NCBI RefSeq assembly: GCF_023507745.1
Contig: NZ_JALPZO010000113.1
Coordinates: 1 to 55,204, forward strand
Direction of reading: 5' to 3'
DNA: 55,204 bases
Origin: Vreelandella olivaria
GTDB lineage: Bacteria > Pseudomonadota > Gammaproteobacteria > Pseudomonadales > Halomonadaceae
In this document: piece after piece, positions 9,426-17,547 of the stretch
Layout: the number at the start of each line of letters is the position of its first letter
Numbering within the stretch: the stretch's first letter is position 1
Made by a program: the position numbers and the translations under genes
The notes under the pieces: model-generated
What the model saw: only the letters and a program-made list of their open reading frames with translations
The model's database searches: none
Told to the model about the DNA's origin: nothing

Positions 9426-9466
9426 CATTATGCTTGCTTACGTTGACGTTAAGGAGAATAACAACA

Positions 9467-9880
9467 ATGACCGTAATGACTGTCGAGCAGATTGAGTATT
9501 TCCTGGATGAGGTATTCCCCCAACGGATGGGAAAAATAGTGAACGTAGGCGAAATGACCGCCACCATGCGCCTGGCAATTGGCAATGAGCATCTTCGCCC
9601 TGGCCCAAGGGTCTCTGGCCCGACCATGATGGGCTTCGCGGATGTCGCCATGTACGTCGCCATTTTGGCGCAAATTGGTCCAGAACCCATGGCGGTTACC
9701 AGCGACTTAAACTGCCACTTTTTACGCGCGGCATCCGGCGATCACGACATTATCGCCCATGCCAGACTGATCAAACTGGGTCGCCGCCTGGCGGTAGGTG
9801 AAGTACAGGTATTCTCAGCCAGCGATGACACACGCCCAGTGGTGCATGTTACCGCCAGCTATGCACTGCCCGTGGCCTGA
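9467..9880 (+). CDS. PaaI-like hotdog-fold thioesterase
   Basis: A single hotdog domain of 137 residues that most likely hydrolyses an acyl-CoA. RPGPRVSGPTMMGFADVAMY corresponds to the central helix region of the PaaI/YbgC superfamily, with an acidic residue (D) in the helix. SDLNCHFLRAA is the conserved strand after it. The ATG at 9467 was chosen because AAGGAG lies 10 bases upstream; longer readings run into the glcB terminator. Physiological substrate unknown. It is upstream of the MocA-like gene with a 72-base gap. Confidence 0.8.
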   Translation: MTVMTVEQIEYFLDEVFPQRMGKIVNVGEMTATMRLAIGNEHLRPGPRVSGPTMMGFADVAMYVAILAQIGPEPMAVTSDLNCHFLRAASGDHDIIAHARLIKLGRRLAVGEVQVFSASDDTRPVVHVTASYALPVA

Positions 9881-9936
9881 GAACAACTGACATCGGGCTA
9901 TCTCAGCCACCACAACAGATACCGTCAGGGGACAGC

Positions 9937-9963
9937 ATGGAAAAAAACCTCGATGATCTCTAG
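9937..9963 (+). other. Eight-codon upstream ORF overlapping the mocA-like start
   Basis: An ATG at 9937, preceded by AGGGGAC, reads MEKNLDDL and stops at 9961-9963, overlapping the next gene's ATG at 9953 in another frame. It could couple or tune translation of the downstream gene. It could equally be chance, and no regulatory function is shown. Confidence 0.3.
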
Positions 9964-10570
9964 CAACGTTGTCGCTTTAGTGATGGCTGCCGGCTACTCC
10001 CGGCGTTTTGGTCAGCGTGACAAACGCTGCGCTTCTCTCGCCAACGGGTGCTCGCTGCTAGCAACCTCTGTCGCCCATGCAAAGCAAGCCTTTCCTGTGC
10101 TGCGTGTGGCGATTCGCGAAGAGGACGACACAACCCTGCTCGGCCTTCCAGAGAGCACACCCCTGATTCGACTTCGGCAGGCACACCAGGGGCTGGGGTC
10201 GAGTCTGGCCGAAGCGGTGGAGGCACTCAGCAATGACTCCTGCCTTAACAGCGTAGCAGCGGTAGCCATTTTATTGGGCGATATGCCCTGCCTGCAGCAA
10301 GACACACTACTGACGTTACAGCAGCTAGCTACCCACGACACCATCGTGCGGCCCTGCTATGCAGGTAAACAGGGCCACCCAGTCATTTTTGGACGTACTC
10401 TCTGGCCAGCATTTGCATCGTTGAGCGGCAATAGTGGTGCTCAAGAACTGATTCGGCGCCACCCGTCGCACTACCGTATGTATGACGTGCAGGACGCAGG
10501 CACGCTGATTGATATCGACACACCAGAGGAAATCGCGTGTGTGAATAACCGTAGCATTGAACAGGCCTAA
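9953..10570 (+). CDS. MocA-like molybdenum cofactor nucleotidyltransferase family protein
   Basis: A 205-residue MobA/GlmU-type NTP transferase fold. The N-terminal ALVMAAGYSRRFGQRDKR holds the nucleotide-binding GxGxRxG-like loop, VAILLGDMPC the metal-binding LxGD motif, and GKQGHPVIFG the product-side motif of the MocA/CoxD group. These enzymes attach CMP or a related nucleotide to molybdopterin. No xanthine or aldehyde dehydrogenase genes are adjacent, so the client enzyme is unknown. The start was taken at the ATG just inside the tiny upstream frame; no strong ribosome site of its own is seen. Confidence 0.78.
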   Translation: MISSNVVALVMAAGYSRRFGQRDKRCASLANGCSLLATSVAHAKQAFPVLRVAIREEDDTTLLGLPESTPLIRLRQAHQGLGSSLAEAVEALSNDSCLNSVAAVAILLGDMPCLQQDTLLTLQQLATHDTIVRPCYAGKQGHPVIFGRTLWPAFASLSGNSGAQELIRRHPSHYRMYDVQDAGTLIDIDTPEEIACVNNRSIEQA

Positions 10571-10641
10571 GCGCTAAACAGCATCACTGCTGTCACCGGG
10601 CTGATAGTTGAGTAACATAACAGGAACGAAGCACCACCTGT

Positions 10642-11025
10642 TTATGCAGAGCGCCCCATCAGAGCAACGATGGCGAGTGCCAGCCAGCCCGCGATGAGTA
10701 GCAGGCCTCCCATGGGCGTGACAATACCCACATTTAGCCCGGCCAGCGCCATCAGGTAAAGCGAACCTGAAAACGCCGCGATACCCGACGCCCATAACAT
10801 CAACACAATATGCTGCCCCGGATGCTGCCAATGGCTGCGCCAGGCAAGCACTGCCAGCATGGCAAGGGTATGCCACGCCTGGTAGCGCACACCGGTTTCA
10901 ACCACACTGACCATGGCAGCGCTGGTTCTCGCCGCCAGCCCGTGGGCTGCATAGGCCCCTAACATCACCATCAGTGCTCCTGAAAGTGCTGCCAAACACC
11001 ACCACGGCTTGTCTAATCGTTGCAT
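10642..11025 (-). CDS. DUF423 family small membrane protein (YgdD-like)
   Basis: A 127-residue inner-membrane protein with four predicted hydrophobic segments (about residues 9-28, 50-66, 73-93 and 100-122). The conserved GAYAAHGL and GTPxGGLLxIxGW-type motifs (here TPMGGLLLIAGW) are those of DUF423. The ribosome site GGAG precedes the ATG. Function of the family is unknown. It is convergent with the mocA-like gene and divergent from thiS. Confidence 0.88.
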   Translation of the reverse strand: MQRLDKPWWCLAALSGALMVMLGAYAAHGLAARTSAAMVSVVETGVRYQAWHTLAMLAVLAWRSHWQHPGQHIVLMLWASGIAAFSGSLYLMALAGLNVGIVTPMGGLLLIAGWLALAIVALMGRSA

Positions 11026-11166
11026 GCCTTGCTCCTTTCGCCGGTGTTCGTCACTGTCACCGGCTTATCCAACCTTGCAGATATTCACGCCACTACATAC
11101 CTTGCGCGGCACGAAACCGCTACAATAGAGTACGTTTTGCATCACCCAATGGGACACTCAACGTTT

Positions 11167-11388
11167 ATGTCTACCTTCAACGAGTCGACACAGCTTACGC
11201 TCAACGGCGAACCCTACGCCATTGCCCCAGGGCTGACAGCCGCTGACCTTGTTGAACAGCTTGGTCTTGGCGGGCGCCGCATCGCCGTAGAAATCAACGA
11301 ACAGATTGTGCCCAAAAGCCAGCTGGCTGCAACCTCGCTCGCCGACGGCGATCAGATCGAAGTGGTCCACGCTATCGGTGGCGGCTAA
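11167..11388 (+). CDS. thiS: Sulfur carrier protein ThiS
   Basis: A ubiquitin-like sulfur carrier of 73 residues for the thiazole half of thiamine. The domain runs from [10 protein letters not shown] to the C-terminal AIGGG; the Gly-Gly end is adenylated and thiocarboxylated before sulfur transfer to ThiG. The start is set at 11167 because upstream codons show no ThiS similarity and a TACAAT box lies at 11121-11126. thiG follows after 32 bases. No thiamine-pyrophosphate riboswitch motif was recognised upstream. Confidence 0.93.
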   Translation: MSTFNESTQLTLNGEPYAIAPGLTAADLVEQLGLGGRRIAVEINEQIVPKSQLAATSLADGDQIEVVHAIGGG

Positions 11389-11420
11389 CACTGCCGCTGG
11401 TGCTTTTTCAAGGAATCGCT

Positions 11421-12215
11421 ATGACGCAACTGACCAATACACCGCTCACCATCGCCGGACGCAACTTCAACTCCCGCCTGTTGGTGGGCACCGGAAAGTA
11501 TAAAGACTTTACTGAAACCGGTGCCGCCATTGCCCAAAGCGGTGCTGAAATCGTCACCTTTGCCGTTCGCCGCACCAACCTTGGCCAGGATGCCGACGCA
11601 CCCAACCTGCTGGATGTGATCTCACCACAACGCTACACCCTGCTGCCCAATACCGCAGGCTGTTACACCGCCAAAGATGCCGTGCGCACCTGCCGTCTGG
11701 CGCGTGAGCTACTGGATGGCCACAATCTGGTCAAACTGGAAGTATTGGGCGACGATCACACGCTTTACCCCAACGTGGTCGAGACTCTGAAAGCCGCCGA
11801 GACACTGCTGACCGATGGATTCGATGTAATGGTGTATACCAGCGACGACCCCATTGTGGCACGGGAATTGGAAGCCATGGGCTGCTGCGCCATCATGCCG
11901 CTGGGTTCGCTGATTGGCTCGGGTCACGGTATCCAGAATCCGCACAACGTACGCCTGATTGTTGAACAAAGCAGCGTCCCGGTACTGGTGGATGCAGGCA
12001 TTGGTACCGCTTCCGATGCGGCGATGGCCATGGAGCTAGGCTGCGATGGCGTACTGCTCAACACTGCTATTGCCTACGCCCGCGATCCACTACGCATGGC
12101 CAACGCCATGAAACTTGCCGTAGAAGCAGGCCGCGATGCGTTTTTGGCAGGCCGCATGCCGCGCCGCCAGAGCGCTGATCCCTCTTCGCCTTTTGCTGGC
12201 CGGATTAACGGCTGA
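11421..12215 (+). CDS. thiG: Thiazole synthase ThiG
   Basis: ThiG is the TIM-barrel synthase that joins deoxyxylulose phosphate, dehydroglycine and ThiS-thiocarboxylate into thiazole phosphate. It has 264 residues from the ATG at 11421, which follows AAGGAATCGCT. Diagnostic segments are [17 protein letters not shown], the Schiff-base lysine in [18 protein letters not shown] and [13 protein letters not shown], followed by [16 protein letters not shown]. The gene forms an operon with thiS and, 12 bases on, trmB. ThiD is encoded elsewhere in the window, while ThiC and ThiE are not seen. Confidence 0.96.
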   Translation: MTQLTNTPLTIAGRNFNSRLLVGTGKYKDFTETGAAIAQSGAEIVTFAVRRTNLGQDADAPNLLDVISPQRYTLLPNTAGCYTAKDAVRTCRLARELLDGHNLVKLEVLGDDHTLYPNVVETLKAAETLLTDGFDVMVYTSDDPIVARELEAMGCCAIMPLGSLIGSGHGIQNPHNVRLIVEQSSVPVLVDAGIGTASDAAMAMELGCDGVLLNTAIAYARDPLRMANAMKLAVEAGRDAFLAGRMPRRQSADPSSPFAGRING

Positions 12216-12227
12216 TACAGAGACACC

Positions 12228-12983
12228 ATGACCGATACGAACGACACCGCGCCCGACAATAGCGTCACCACCACTGGCCCCGAAAGCGCCGATGCGCCGT
12301 TGCATCGCCGTGGGATTAAAAGCTATGTGATTCGCGCAGGACGCATGACCCAAGCCCAACAGCGTGGCCTGGAAGAGGTATGGCCGCGCTTGGGATTAAC
12401 CATTGCCGATGGCCGCCAGGATTTGGACGCCCTGTTTGGTCGCCGGGCTCCCCGCGTGGTGGAAATTGGCTTTGGCATGGGCAACTCACTGATTGAACAG
12501 GCTGGGCGCCACCCGGATACCGATTTTATCGGCATCGAAGTGCACGCCCCCGGCGTTGGCAAGCTGTTGGATGAAGTGGATAAACGCGGCTTAACCAACC
12601 TGCGTGTCTACCGTGAAGACGCCCTGGCGGTACTGGAACAGTGCCTGCCGGAAGGCTCGCTCACTACCCTGCAACTGTTTTTCCCCGACCCGTGGCCAAA
12701 AAAGAAGCACCACAAGCGGCGTATTGTGCAGCCCGCCTTTGCGGAGCTGATTCGTACCCGCCTGCAACCTGGTGGCACGTTTCACATGGCGACCGACTGG
12801 AAAGCGTATGCCGAGTGGATGGCCGAGGTGATGGAGTCCGCCCCCGGCTACGCCAATACCGCCAGTGCCGACACCGCGCCCTTTGTTCCGCGTCCGGATT
12901 TTCGTCCGCTGACCAAGTTTGAAGCTCGCGGTGAAAAACTGGGCCACGGCGTCTGGGACCTGATCTACCGCCGGGAAGGCTAA
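12228..12983 (+). CDS. trmB: tRNA (guanine-N7-)-methyltransferase TrmB
   Basis: An S-adenosylmethionine-dependent methyltransferase that makes m7G46 in tRNA. The 251-residue protein shows the SAM-binding [24 protein letters not shown], the catalytic region [16 protein letters not shown] and the C-terminal [17 protein letters not shown], all standard for TrmB. The first 40 residues are a low-complexity acidic leader. It is the last gene of thiS-thiG-trmB and ends 27 bases from the convergent ldhA-type gene. Confidence 0.96.
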   Translation: MTDTNDTAPDNSVTTTGPESADAPLHRRGIKSYVIRAGRMTQAQQRGLEEVWPRLGLTIADGRQDLDALFGRRAPRVVEIGFGMGNSLIEQAGRHPDTDFIGIEVHAPGVGKLLDEVDKRGLTNLRVYREDALAVLEQCLPEGSLTTLQLFFPDPWPKKKHHKRRIVQPAFAELIRTRLQPGGTFHMATDWKAYAEWMAEVMESAPGYANTASADTAPFVPRPDFRPLTKFEARGEKLGHGVWDLIYRREG

Positions 12984-13010
12984 ATCAGGTACTGGAGCGG
13001 TGGCGCCGCG

Positions 13011-14012
13011 CTAGGGCCGCTTTTCGTAAACAACCCGATGCAGTGTACCGCTACCAGTTTCGAAGGCATCGATATTCGCTAAGGTGGTATCGGCAATATT
13101 GGTCAACGCTTCGTCAGTGAAAAATGCCTGATGCCCAGTGATCAGTACGTTGTGAAAGGTGGTCAGGCGCATAAACTGATCATCATCAATCACCTTATAC
13201 GACAAGTCTTCAAAAAACAGCTGCTCCTCCTCTTCGTACACATCCAGTCCCAGGCGGCCAATATGGCCGCTTTTTAATCCGGCTATCACCGCATGGGTAT
13301 CCACTACCCGCCCTCGCCCTGTATTGATCAGCATCACACCCTGCTTCATTTGAGCAATGGCATCGGCGTTAATCAGGTGATCGGTGTCGGGAGTCAGAGG
13401 GCAGTGCAGCGAGATGATATCTGCCTGTGCATAGAGCGCTTCCAGTGACACATACTCCACAAACGGCTTGGCCTTTGGGTTAGGGTAGGGGTCGTGAGCC
13501 ACAACCCGGCAACCGAAACCATGCATAATGTCGGCGAAAATGAGCCCAATATGACCGGTGCCAATGACGCCGACGGTTTTTCCATACAGGTCAAACCCAA
13601 GCAAGCCATCCAGAGAAAAATTGCCTTCGCGCACCCGGTTATAAGCACGGAATGTCATACGATTCAGGCTCATCACCAACGCCACTGCGTGTTCGGCCAC
13701 TGCGTGAGGCGAGTAGGCAGGCACCCGCGCCACAGTGATTCCCAGTCGTTCGGCCGTCGCCAGGTCAACATGGTTGAACCCCGCCGAGCGCAGAGCGACC
13801 AGCCGTATACCGCTTGCATGAAGCTGCTCAAGCACGGCGGCATCCAGATGGTCGTTTACAAAGGCGCACACACCTTCATGACCTTTCGCCAGTGGCGCCG
13901 TCTCAGCGGTTAGCCGCACGTCAAAAAAACTCAGCTCATGGCGCATTGCCGCGTTGGCACGGGACAGAAACGTTTGATCGTAAGGCTTGGCGCTAAACAC
14001 AGCAATGCGCAT
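13011..14012 (-). CDS. ldhA: D-2-hydroxyacid dehydrogenase, LdhA type
   Basis: An NAD-dependent D-lactate dehydrogenase-like enzyme of 333 residues from the ATG at 14012. It shows [22 protein letters not shown] (Rossmann loop) and [16 protein letters not shown]. The catalytic Arg is in RSAGFNHVD, the Glu in LGLDVYEEE and the His in ITGHQAFFT. This pattern matches the fermentative LdhA branch. AGGAAGAG precedes the start. The frame is open upstream to 14159, but that part overlaps the terminator of the putative small RNA and is not LdhA-like. Pyruvate is the likely substrate. Confidence 0.88.
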   Translation of the reverse strand: MRIAVFSAKPYDQTFLSRANAAMRHELSFFDVRLTAETAPLAKGHEGVCAFVNDHLDAAVLEQLHASGIRLVALRSAGFNHVDLATAERLGITVARVPAYSPHAVAEHAVALVMSLNRMTFRAYNRVREGNFSLDGLLGFDLYGKTVGVIGTGHIGLIFADIMHGFGCRVVAHDPYPNPKAKPFVEYVSLEALYAQADIISLHCPLTPDTDHLINADAIAQMKQGVMLINTGRGRVVDTHAVIAGLKSGHIGRLGLDVYEEEEQLFFEDLSYKVIDDDQFMRLTTFHNVLITGHQAFFTDEALTNIADTTLANIDAFETGSGTLHRVVYEKRP

Positions 14013-14133
14013 GGCGGCTCTTCCTGGCAGTGAATTCATGGTCAGCATAGGCAATCCGCCCATTATCTGTCCAAACGGCACCGGAAGTCGTTGTCCAAGG
14101 ACAACAGGAGAAATGGCGGGGGAAAAGTAGTAG

Positions 14134-14157
14134 AAAAAGCCGCTCCAGTGGAGCGGC
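14134..14157 (-). terminator. Terminator of the putative small RNA
   Basis: An 8-bp stem GCCGCTCC/GGAGCGGC with a 3-base loop is followed on the minus strand by TTTTT. It lies about 160 bases after the AEC carrier gene and about 120 bases before ldhA, so it can serve the small RNA and any read-through from the carrier gene. Confidence 0.88.
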
Positions 14158-14248
14158 AAAAGACCGTGACTAGCAATGAGAGGGAGAAACCATGACAGGA
14201 AACTGGCGGTTTCTGTCGTGGTTGCCAGCGTCTCATCAAACGCTGACC
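14134..14248 (-). ncRNA. Putative Fur-regulated small RNA (RyhB/PrrF type)
   Basis: A stand-alone transcription unit is predicted, starting about 7 bases after a TATATT box and ending at a T-run terminator, so about 115 nt long. Seen in order: a 5' stem CAGCGT/ACGCTG with an 8-base loop, a short stem GAAAC/GTTTC, an unpaired stretch of about 40 nt containing CTCATTGCTAGTCACGG, then the terminator. Promoter, operator, length and terminator match iron-repressed RyhB/PrrF RNAs. The unpaired stretch also resembles the Pseudomonas PrrF core as I remember it, unchecked. If right, it would repress mRNAs of iron-rich proteins under iron limitation. The internal reading frame is not protein-like. Confidence 0.72.
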
Positions 14249-14253
14249 ATCAC

Positions 14254-14282
14254 AATATAATCATTCTCATTTACCGCGTCAA
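14254..14282 (-). promoter_or_regulatory. Sigma-70 promoter overlapped by a Fur box
   Basis: On the minus strand TTGACG (14282-14277) and TATATT (14259-14254) are separated by exactly 17 bases. Across the spacer and the -10, TGAGAATGATTATAT (14269-14255) matches 12 of the 14 defined positions of the Fur 7-1-7 consensus TGATAATnATTATCA. Fur-Fe(II) would block polymerase here. The promoter faces the putative small RNA and, further on, ldhA. Confidence 0.75.
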
Positions 14283-14317
14283 CACAAATGCGAATACTTT
14301 TTATTTATTCTTTTGTA

Positions 14318-15232
14318 TCAGCTGACCAGTTGTAGCCACAGCGGGAGGGTTACCATCGCCAGCAGCGTTTGGCCGGTAATAATCGCCGCCATTAACTCAG
14401 CATCCCCTCCCAACTGGCGGGCAAGAATATAGGCAGAGGTAGCCGTGGGTAGCGCAGCAAATAACAGCGCTACATCGCGGCTCACCGTATCAAGGCCCAC
14501 AATCCATACCAGCAGCAGCACAAAAGCAGGCATTAATAGTAGTTTTATGCTGTTGGTCGCCACCACCCCACGGTCAAGACGCAACAGCGCCGCCGGCCGC
14601 AAAGCCACTCCTACGGCAACCAGTCCTAGCGGCAGGGCGGCCCGTCCCAGGAGTTCCACCGTATCCTCGCTCCAGCCCGGCAACCCGATTCCGGTCAGGT
14701 TCAGGGCGATACCAGCCAAGCAGGCTAAAATCAGCGGATTCTTCGCCAGAGCCAACGCGCTTTTACCCAGGCTTGAACCACCTAGGGTGCCCGCTGCCAC
14801 AAAGCTTGCAACACACATCACATTCACCACCGGCACCATTAATGCCACCGCTACCGCTGCCGTCGTCGCGCCAGTACTGCCATGTAGCGCGACGGCACCG
14901 GCCACCCCCACATAGGTATTGAAACGCACCGCCCCCTGGAAGACCGAAGTAAACGCTTCCGGTGTTAGCCCCAACCAGCCCCGAAAATGCCATAGCAACA
15001 GGCCGAACAGCCCCATCGCCCCCAGCAACACCATCGCTAAACGTCCTACTGGCACCTGATTGACATCCGCAGTGGCAAGTGTACCCACCAGCATGGCTGG
15101 AAACAGCACAAAGTAGATTAGCCGTTCCATCTGCGGCCAAAAGTTCTCACCTGGCCATCGTCCATAGCCAATAACCGCGCCCAGCAAAATGAGTAAAAAC
15201 AGTGGCCCAAGCGCCCCGGTAATGCTCTCCAT
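14318..15232 (-). CDS. AEC (auxin efflux carrier) family transporter
   Basis: A 304-residue inner-membrane carrier with about ten hydrophobic helices in two halves. The first begins LGPLFLLILLGAVIGYG and the second near residue 165 (KNPLILACLAGIALNLTG). The N-P-L-I motif at the start of the second half is typical of AEC carriers, as are the gaps around GLVAVGVALRP and the C-terminal ITGQTLLAMVTLPLWL. Bacterial members export or exchange small carboxylates such as malate; the substrate here cannot be read from sequence. It is monocistronic and divergent from the Sco gene pair. Confidence 0.85.
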   Translation of the reverse strand: MESITGALGPLFLLILLGAVIGYGRWPGENFWPQMERLIYFVLFPAMLVGTLATADVNQVPVGRLAMVLLGAMGLFGLLLWHFRGWLGLTPEAFTSVFQGAVRFNTYVGVAGAVALHGSTGATTAAVAVALMVPVVNVMCVASFVAAGTLGGSSLGKSALALAKNPLILACLAGIALNLTGIGLPGWSEDTVELLGRAALPLGLVAVGVALRPAALLRLDRGVVATNSIKLLLMPAFVLLLVWIVGLDTVSRDVALLFAALPTATSAYILARQLGGDAELMAAIITGQTLLAMVTLPLWLQLVS

Positions 15233-15339
15233 TGTTATTCCTTCTTAAGTGCGACATCCCAGCACAGCGACATCTGCGAAATAGCTGTTACCATTAAACA
15301 AACTCCCCGCCTCACGGCTTGCTTAGCGACTATTCTGCC

Positions 15340-15843
15340 ATGAAGAACCTGTCTAAACCTGTCTATCTTACGGGTTTTCCAGTGCTGAAAGTGCTTATTC
15401 TGGTAACCGGCTTAGCGCTGGCGGCCTGTTCGTGGTACGTCCTGGCCAACTGGCTGAGAGATGATAATGATATAACGTGGTTTGCCCCCAACACAGCCTG
15501 TAATTTGCATACCCAGGCGTGTGCTGCCACGCTGGGAGATAAAGGCCGAATCACCCTTACCATTGACACCAACGGACGCATCGAAGCACTGACCATCCTG
15601 CCACTGGATGTGGAGGTAGAAGGCCTGGAAGTACACCATGTTAGCGTTGACTTTATCGGTCGTGATATGGATTTAGGCTTGCACCGTTTTGCGCTATCCG
15701 CAACGGCACCCGGACATTTTCGCGGGCAGGGTCAGGTCGGTATTTGCACTCAAGCCGTTATGCCGTGGCGCGCACGTGTCATACTGGATACTCCAGAAGG
15801 TAAACTAGGCAGTTGGTTCGACTTTGACGTCATTCGGAGTTAA
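15340..15843 (+). CDS. Membrane-anchored periplasmic protein upstream of Sco (FixH/YtkA-like)
   Basis: A 167-residue protein with one N-terminal membrane helix (about residues 12-34) and a periplasmic beta-rich domain. The segment DMDLGLHRFALSATAPGHFRG, then VGICTQAVMPW, resembles FixH/YtkA-like domains in which Met, His and Cys may bind copper; this is a resemblance, not a proven assignment. Two further cysteines sit at CNLHTQAC. Its stop overlaps the Sco start (TAATG), so the two are translationally coupled and probably act together on cytochrome oxidase copper. An in-frame TTG at 15319 is a less likely start. Confidence 0.65.
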   Translation: MKNLSKPVYLTGFPVLKVLILVTGLALAACSWYVLANWLRDDNDITWFAPNTACNLHTQACAATLGDKGRITLTIDTNGRIEALTILPLDVEVEGLEVHHVSVDFIGRDMDLGLHRFALSATAPGHFRGQGQVGICTQAVMPWRARVILDTPEGKLGSWFDFDVIRS

Positions 15844-16457
15844 TGGGTATGGCAGCTAAACCTCTCAAACGCAAACCACTCTGGCTGGGCCTGGGGGCAT
15901 TAGTCATCCTGCTCATCATCGGCTCCATCAGCCTCTATCAATTCGTTCTTAACGCCGATAATGATGAACCCAGAGGCGGCCCTATTGCGATGCCTGCAAC
16001 CCAGGGTGACTTCTCACTAACCCAGCTTGATGAAAATGACATTGCCATTGTGTCGTTTGGTTATACCTACTGCCCTGACGTATGCCCGATGAACCAGGCC
16101 GTTAAACGGCAGGCGCTGGCCCAGTTAAGTGAAACCCAGCGTGAACGCGTGGTGCCCGTTATGATTACTGTCGACCCGGAGCGCGACACGCTTACACGTA
16201 TGGAAGAGTACATGCAGTTCTTTGGTAGTGAGTTTATCGGCTTGGTGGGTAGCCAGGAGCAACTGGAAGATGTCGCGGAACGTTATGGCGTGATTTGGCG
16301 GCGAGTAGAGGCGCCCGATTCTGTGATGGAGTACACCGTTGACCATACCGCATCACTGTTTCTGGTAAACCGACACGGGAAAATTCTACAACGTGTGCTC
16401 TACTCTCCTACCGCCTATGGCTTAATAGCTGCGTTGGAGAGAGAGCTGGACAGCTGA
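15843..16457 (+). CDS. SCO1/SenC/PrrC family copper chaperone
   Basis: A 204-residue thioredoxin-fold protein anchored by an N-terminal helix (about residues 13-33) and facing the periplasm. The copper ligands are visible: C77 and C81 in YCPDVC and His168 in TVDHTASLF. The segment VPVMITVDPERDT is also typical. Sco proteins deliver copper to the CuA site of cytochrome c oxidase or act as thiol reductants for it. The start overlaps the upstream gene's stop by one base. The 3' end faces the convergent PHB-depolymerase-like gene. Confidence 0.92.
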   Translation: MGMAAKPLKRKPLWLGLGALVILLIIGSISLYQFVLNADNDEPRGGPIAMPATQGDFSLTQLDENDIAIVSFGYTYCPDVCPMNQAVKRQALAQLSETQRERVVPVMITVDPERDTLTRMEEYMQFFGSEFIGLVGSQEQLEDVAERYGVIWRRVEAPDSVMEYTVDHTASLFLVNRHGKILQRVLYSPTAYGLIAALERELDS

Positions 16458-16485
16458 TTGACTCACGCATGTTTGTAGTGGGGGA

Positions 16486-17544
16486 CTAGTCCCCCGAAGA
16501 ACTCTGTAAGCGGTCCAGCATCGCCATTAGTGCACCTATTTGCTTACCTTCCCGTGAGTCATGAAGCGGGCTTAACTGCCAGGTACTTTCCGCAAATCCC
16601 CACCAGTCCCAACACCCCTGGGGGTTCGCCATACTGCTTTCCGCCTGAGGGTAAAGCACCACTTGCCCATGCTCAGCCGCCCAGCGATTAAGGCCATTAT
16701 AGCGAACAAAGGTATCCTCAATGGCCTCTGCACTCATTTGGCACCCGTGCAGTGCCATGGTGACAGGGCAATCACCCTCCGCGCATACTTCGGGGATAAA
16801 AACATAGCCCATATTGGCCAGTCCCTTTACCGCAAATTCAGACTGATCAAACGCAAGCAACTCACCCTCACCCGGGATAGACTGGCGGTCAGGATAGAGC
16901 CACTCCAACATCTCACCCGCCACATCTTCACCACACGCCAATATATGGCTTCCGCCACCCTGGCGGCAGCCACCCAGCGACTCAGGGTCAATCGCCGTCT
17001 CTTTGGGCAAACGTATCGGCCAGCCATGCCCGGCATCCTCACCCTTGACAAAACGCAGCTGTGCCGGCGTTGCCAGCCATGATTGCCATTGCTCGGCCAG
17101 CAGGCTGCCAAGTTCAGGCGCGACGACATCATCCTCATTACCGTGCCACACAAAAGCACGCAGCTGGCTAAGCGCATCCTGGCTGCCCACCTGCTCCTGG
17201 GATGCATAGTTTTCCCACCGTCCCTCCAATTCTTCCAAGGATGGCAAACCACGGCGGGTCATCATGCATTGATTAAGGGCTAGACTTAGTGCACCTTGTG
17301 CACAGCCCCATGGCCCGGCGGCCACTACCCCGACGCCGCTAAAGCGTTCAGGCCATGCCACCGCCAGTTGTGCTGCCATATACCCGCCGGAGGAAACGCC
17401 AACGACGCTTGCCTGATCACTGGCAGCACCTAACGCGGGCAAATCATCAAGTGTGTCATCTGCATACACATTGCTTGCTGCCAACATTATAACAAGCGCA
17501 CCCATCAGGCTGCGCATGGAGGCGGTGGTTGGGGCTGAGCTCAT
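16486..17544 (-). CDS. PHB-depolymerase-like secreted esterase
   Basis: A 352-residue protein with an N-terminal signal peptide (hydrophobic stretch about residues 11-28, probable cleavage after VYA). The lipase box GVSSGGY has catalytic Ser51, and an Asp (GNEDDVVAPE) and a His (GEDAGHGWP) follow. The C-terminal half has VTMALHGCQ and VVLYPQAE, typical of the type 2 short-chain polyhydroxyalkanoate depolymerase and feruloyl-esterase-like group. Halomonads store PHB, but an exported enzyme would act on external polymer or other esters. It starts 3 bases after the fkpA-like stop, so the two share a transcript. An internal ATG at 17517 is an alternative start. Confidence 0.82.
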   Translation of the reverse strand: MSSAPTTASMRSLMGALVIMLAASNVYADDTLDDLPALGAASDQASVVGVSSGGYMAAQLAVAWPERFSGVGVVAAGPWGCAQGALSLALNQCMMTRRGLPSLEELEGRWENYASQEQVGSQDALSQLRAFVWHGNEDDVVAPELGSLLAEQWQSWLATPAQLRFVKGEDAGHGWPIRLPKETAIDPESLGGCRQGGGSHILACGEDVAGEMLEWLYPDRQSIPGEGELLAFDQSEFAVKGLANMGYVFIPEVCAEGDCPVTMALHGCQMSAEAIEDTFVRYNGLNRWAAEHGQVVLYPQAESSMANPQGCWDWWGFAESTWQLSPLHDSREGKQIGALMAMLDRLQSSSGD

Positions 17545-17547
17545 AAC

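Larger units (their letters stand above)
14013..14317. other. 305-base intergenic region holding a putative small-RNA gene
   Basis: No protein-coding gene is supported here. The region contains, on the minus strand, a promoter with a Fur-box-like operator, a roughly 115-nt structured segment and a terminator (separate entries). About 120 bases then lie between the terminator and the ldhA start and hold its leader. Confidence 0.75.

Noticed and set aside
11026..11166. Thiamine-pyrophosphate riboswitch ahead of thiS
   Set aside because: The conserved CUGAGA and related THI-box segments were looked for and not found in this short leader.
14063..14236. 57-codon frame through the putative small RNA (starts MRRWQPRQ)
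   Set aside because: It reads across the terminator hairpin, lacks a ribosome site and resembles no family. RNA features explain the region better.
16480..16495. Perfect palindrome GGGGGACTAGTCCCCC between sco and the PHB-depolymerase-like gene
   Set aside because: It includes the stop codon of the minus-strand gene and is not followed by a T-run on either strand, so I did not call it a terminator; it may still be a weak bidirectional one.
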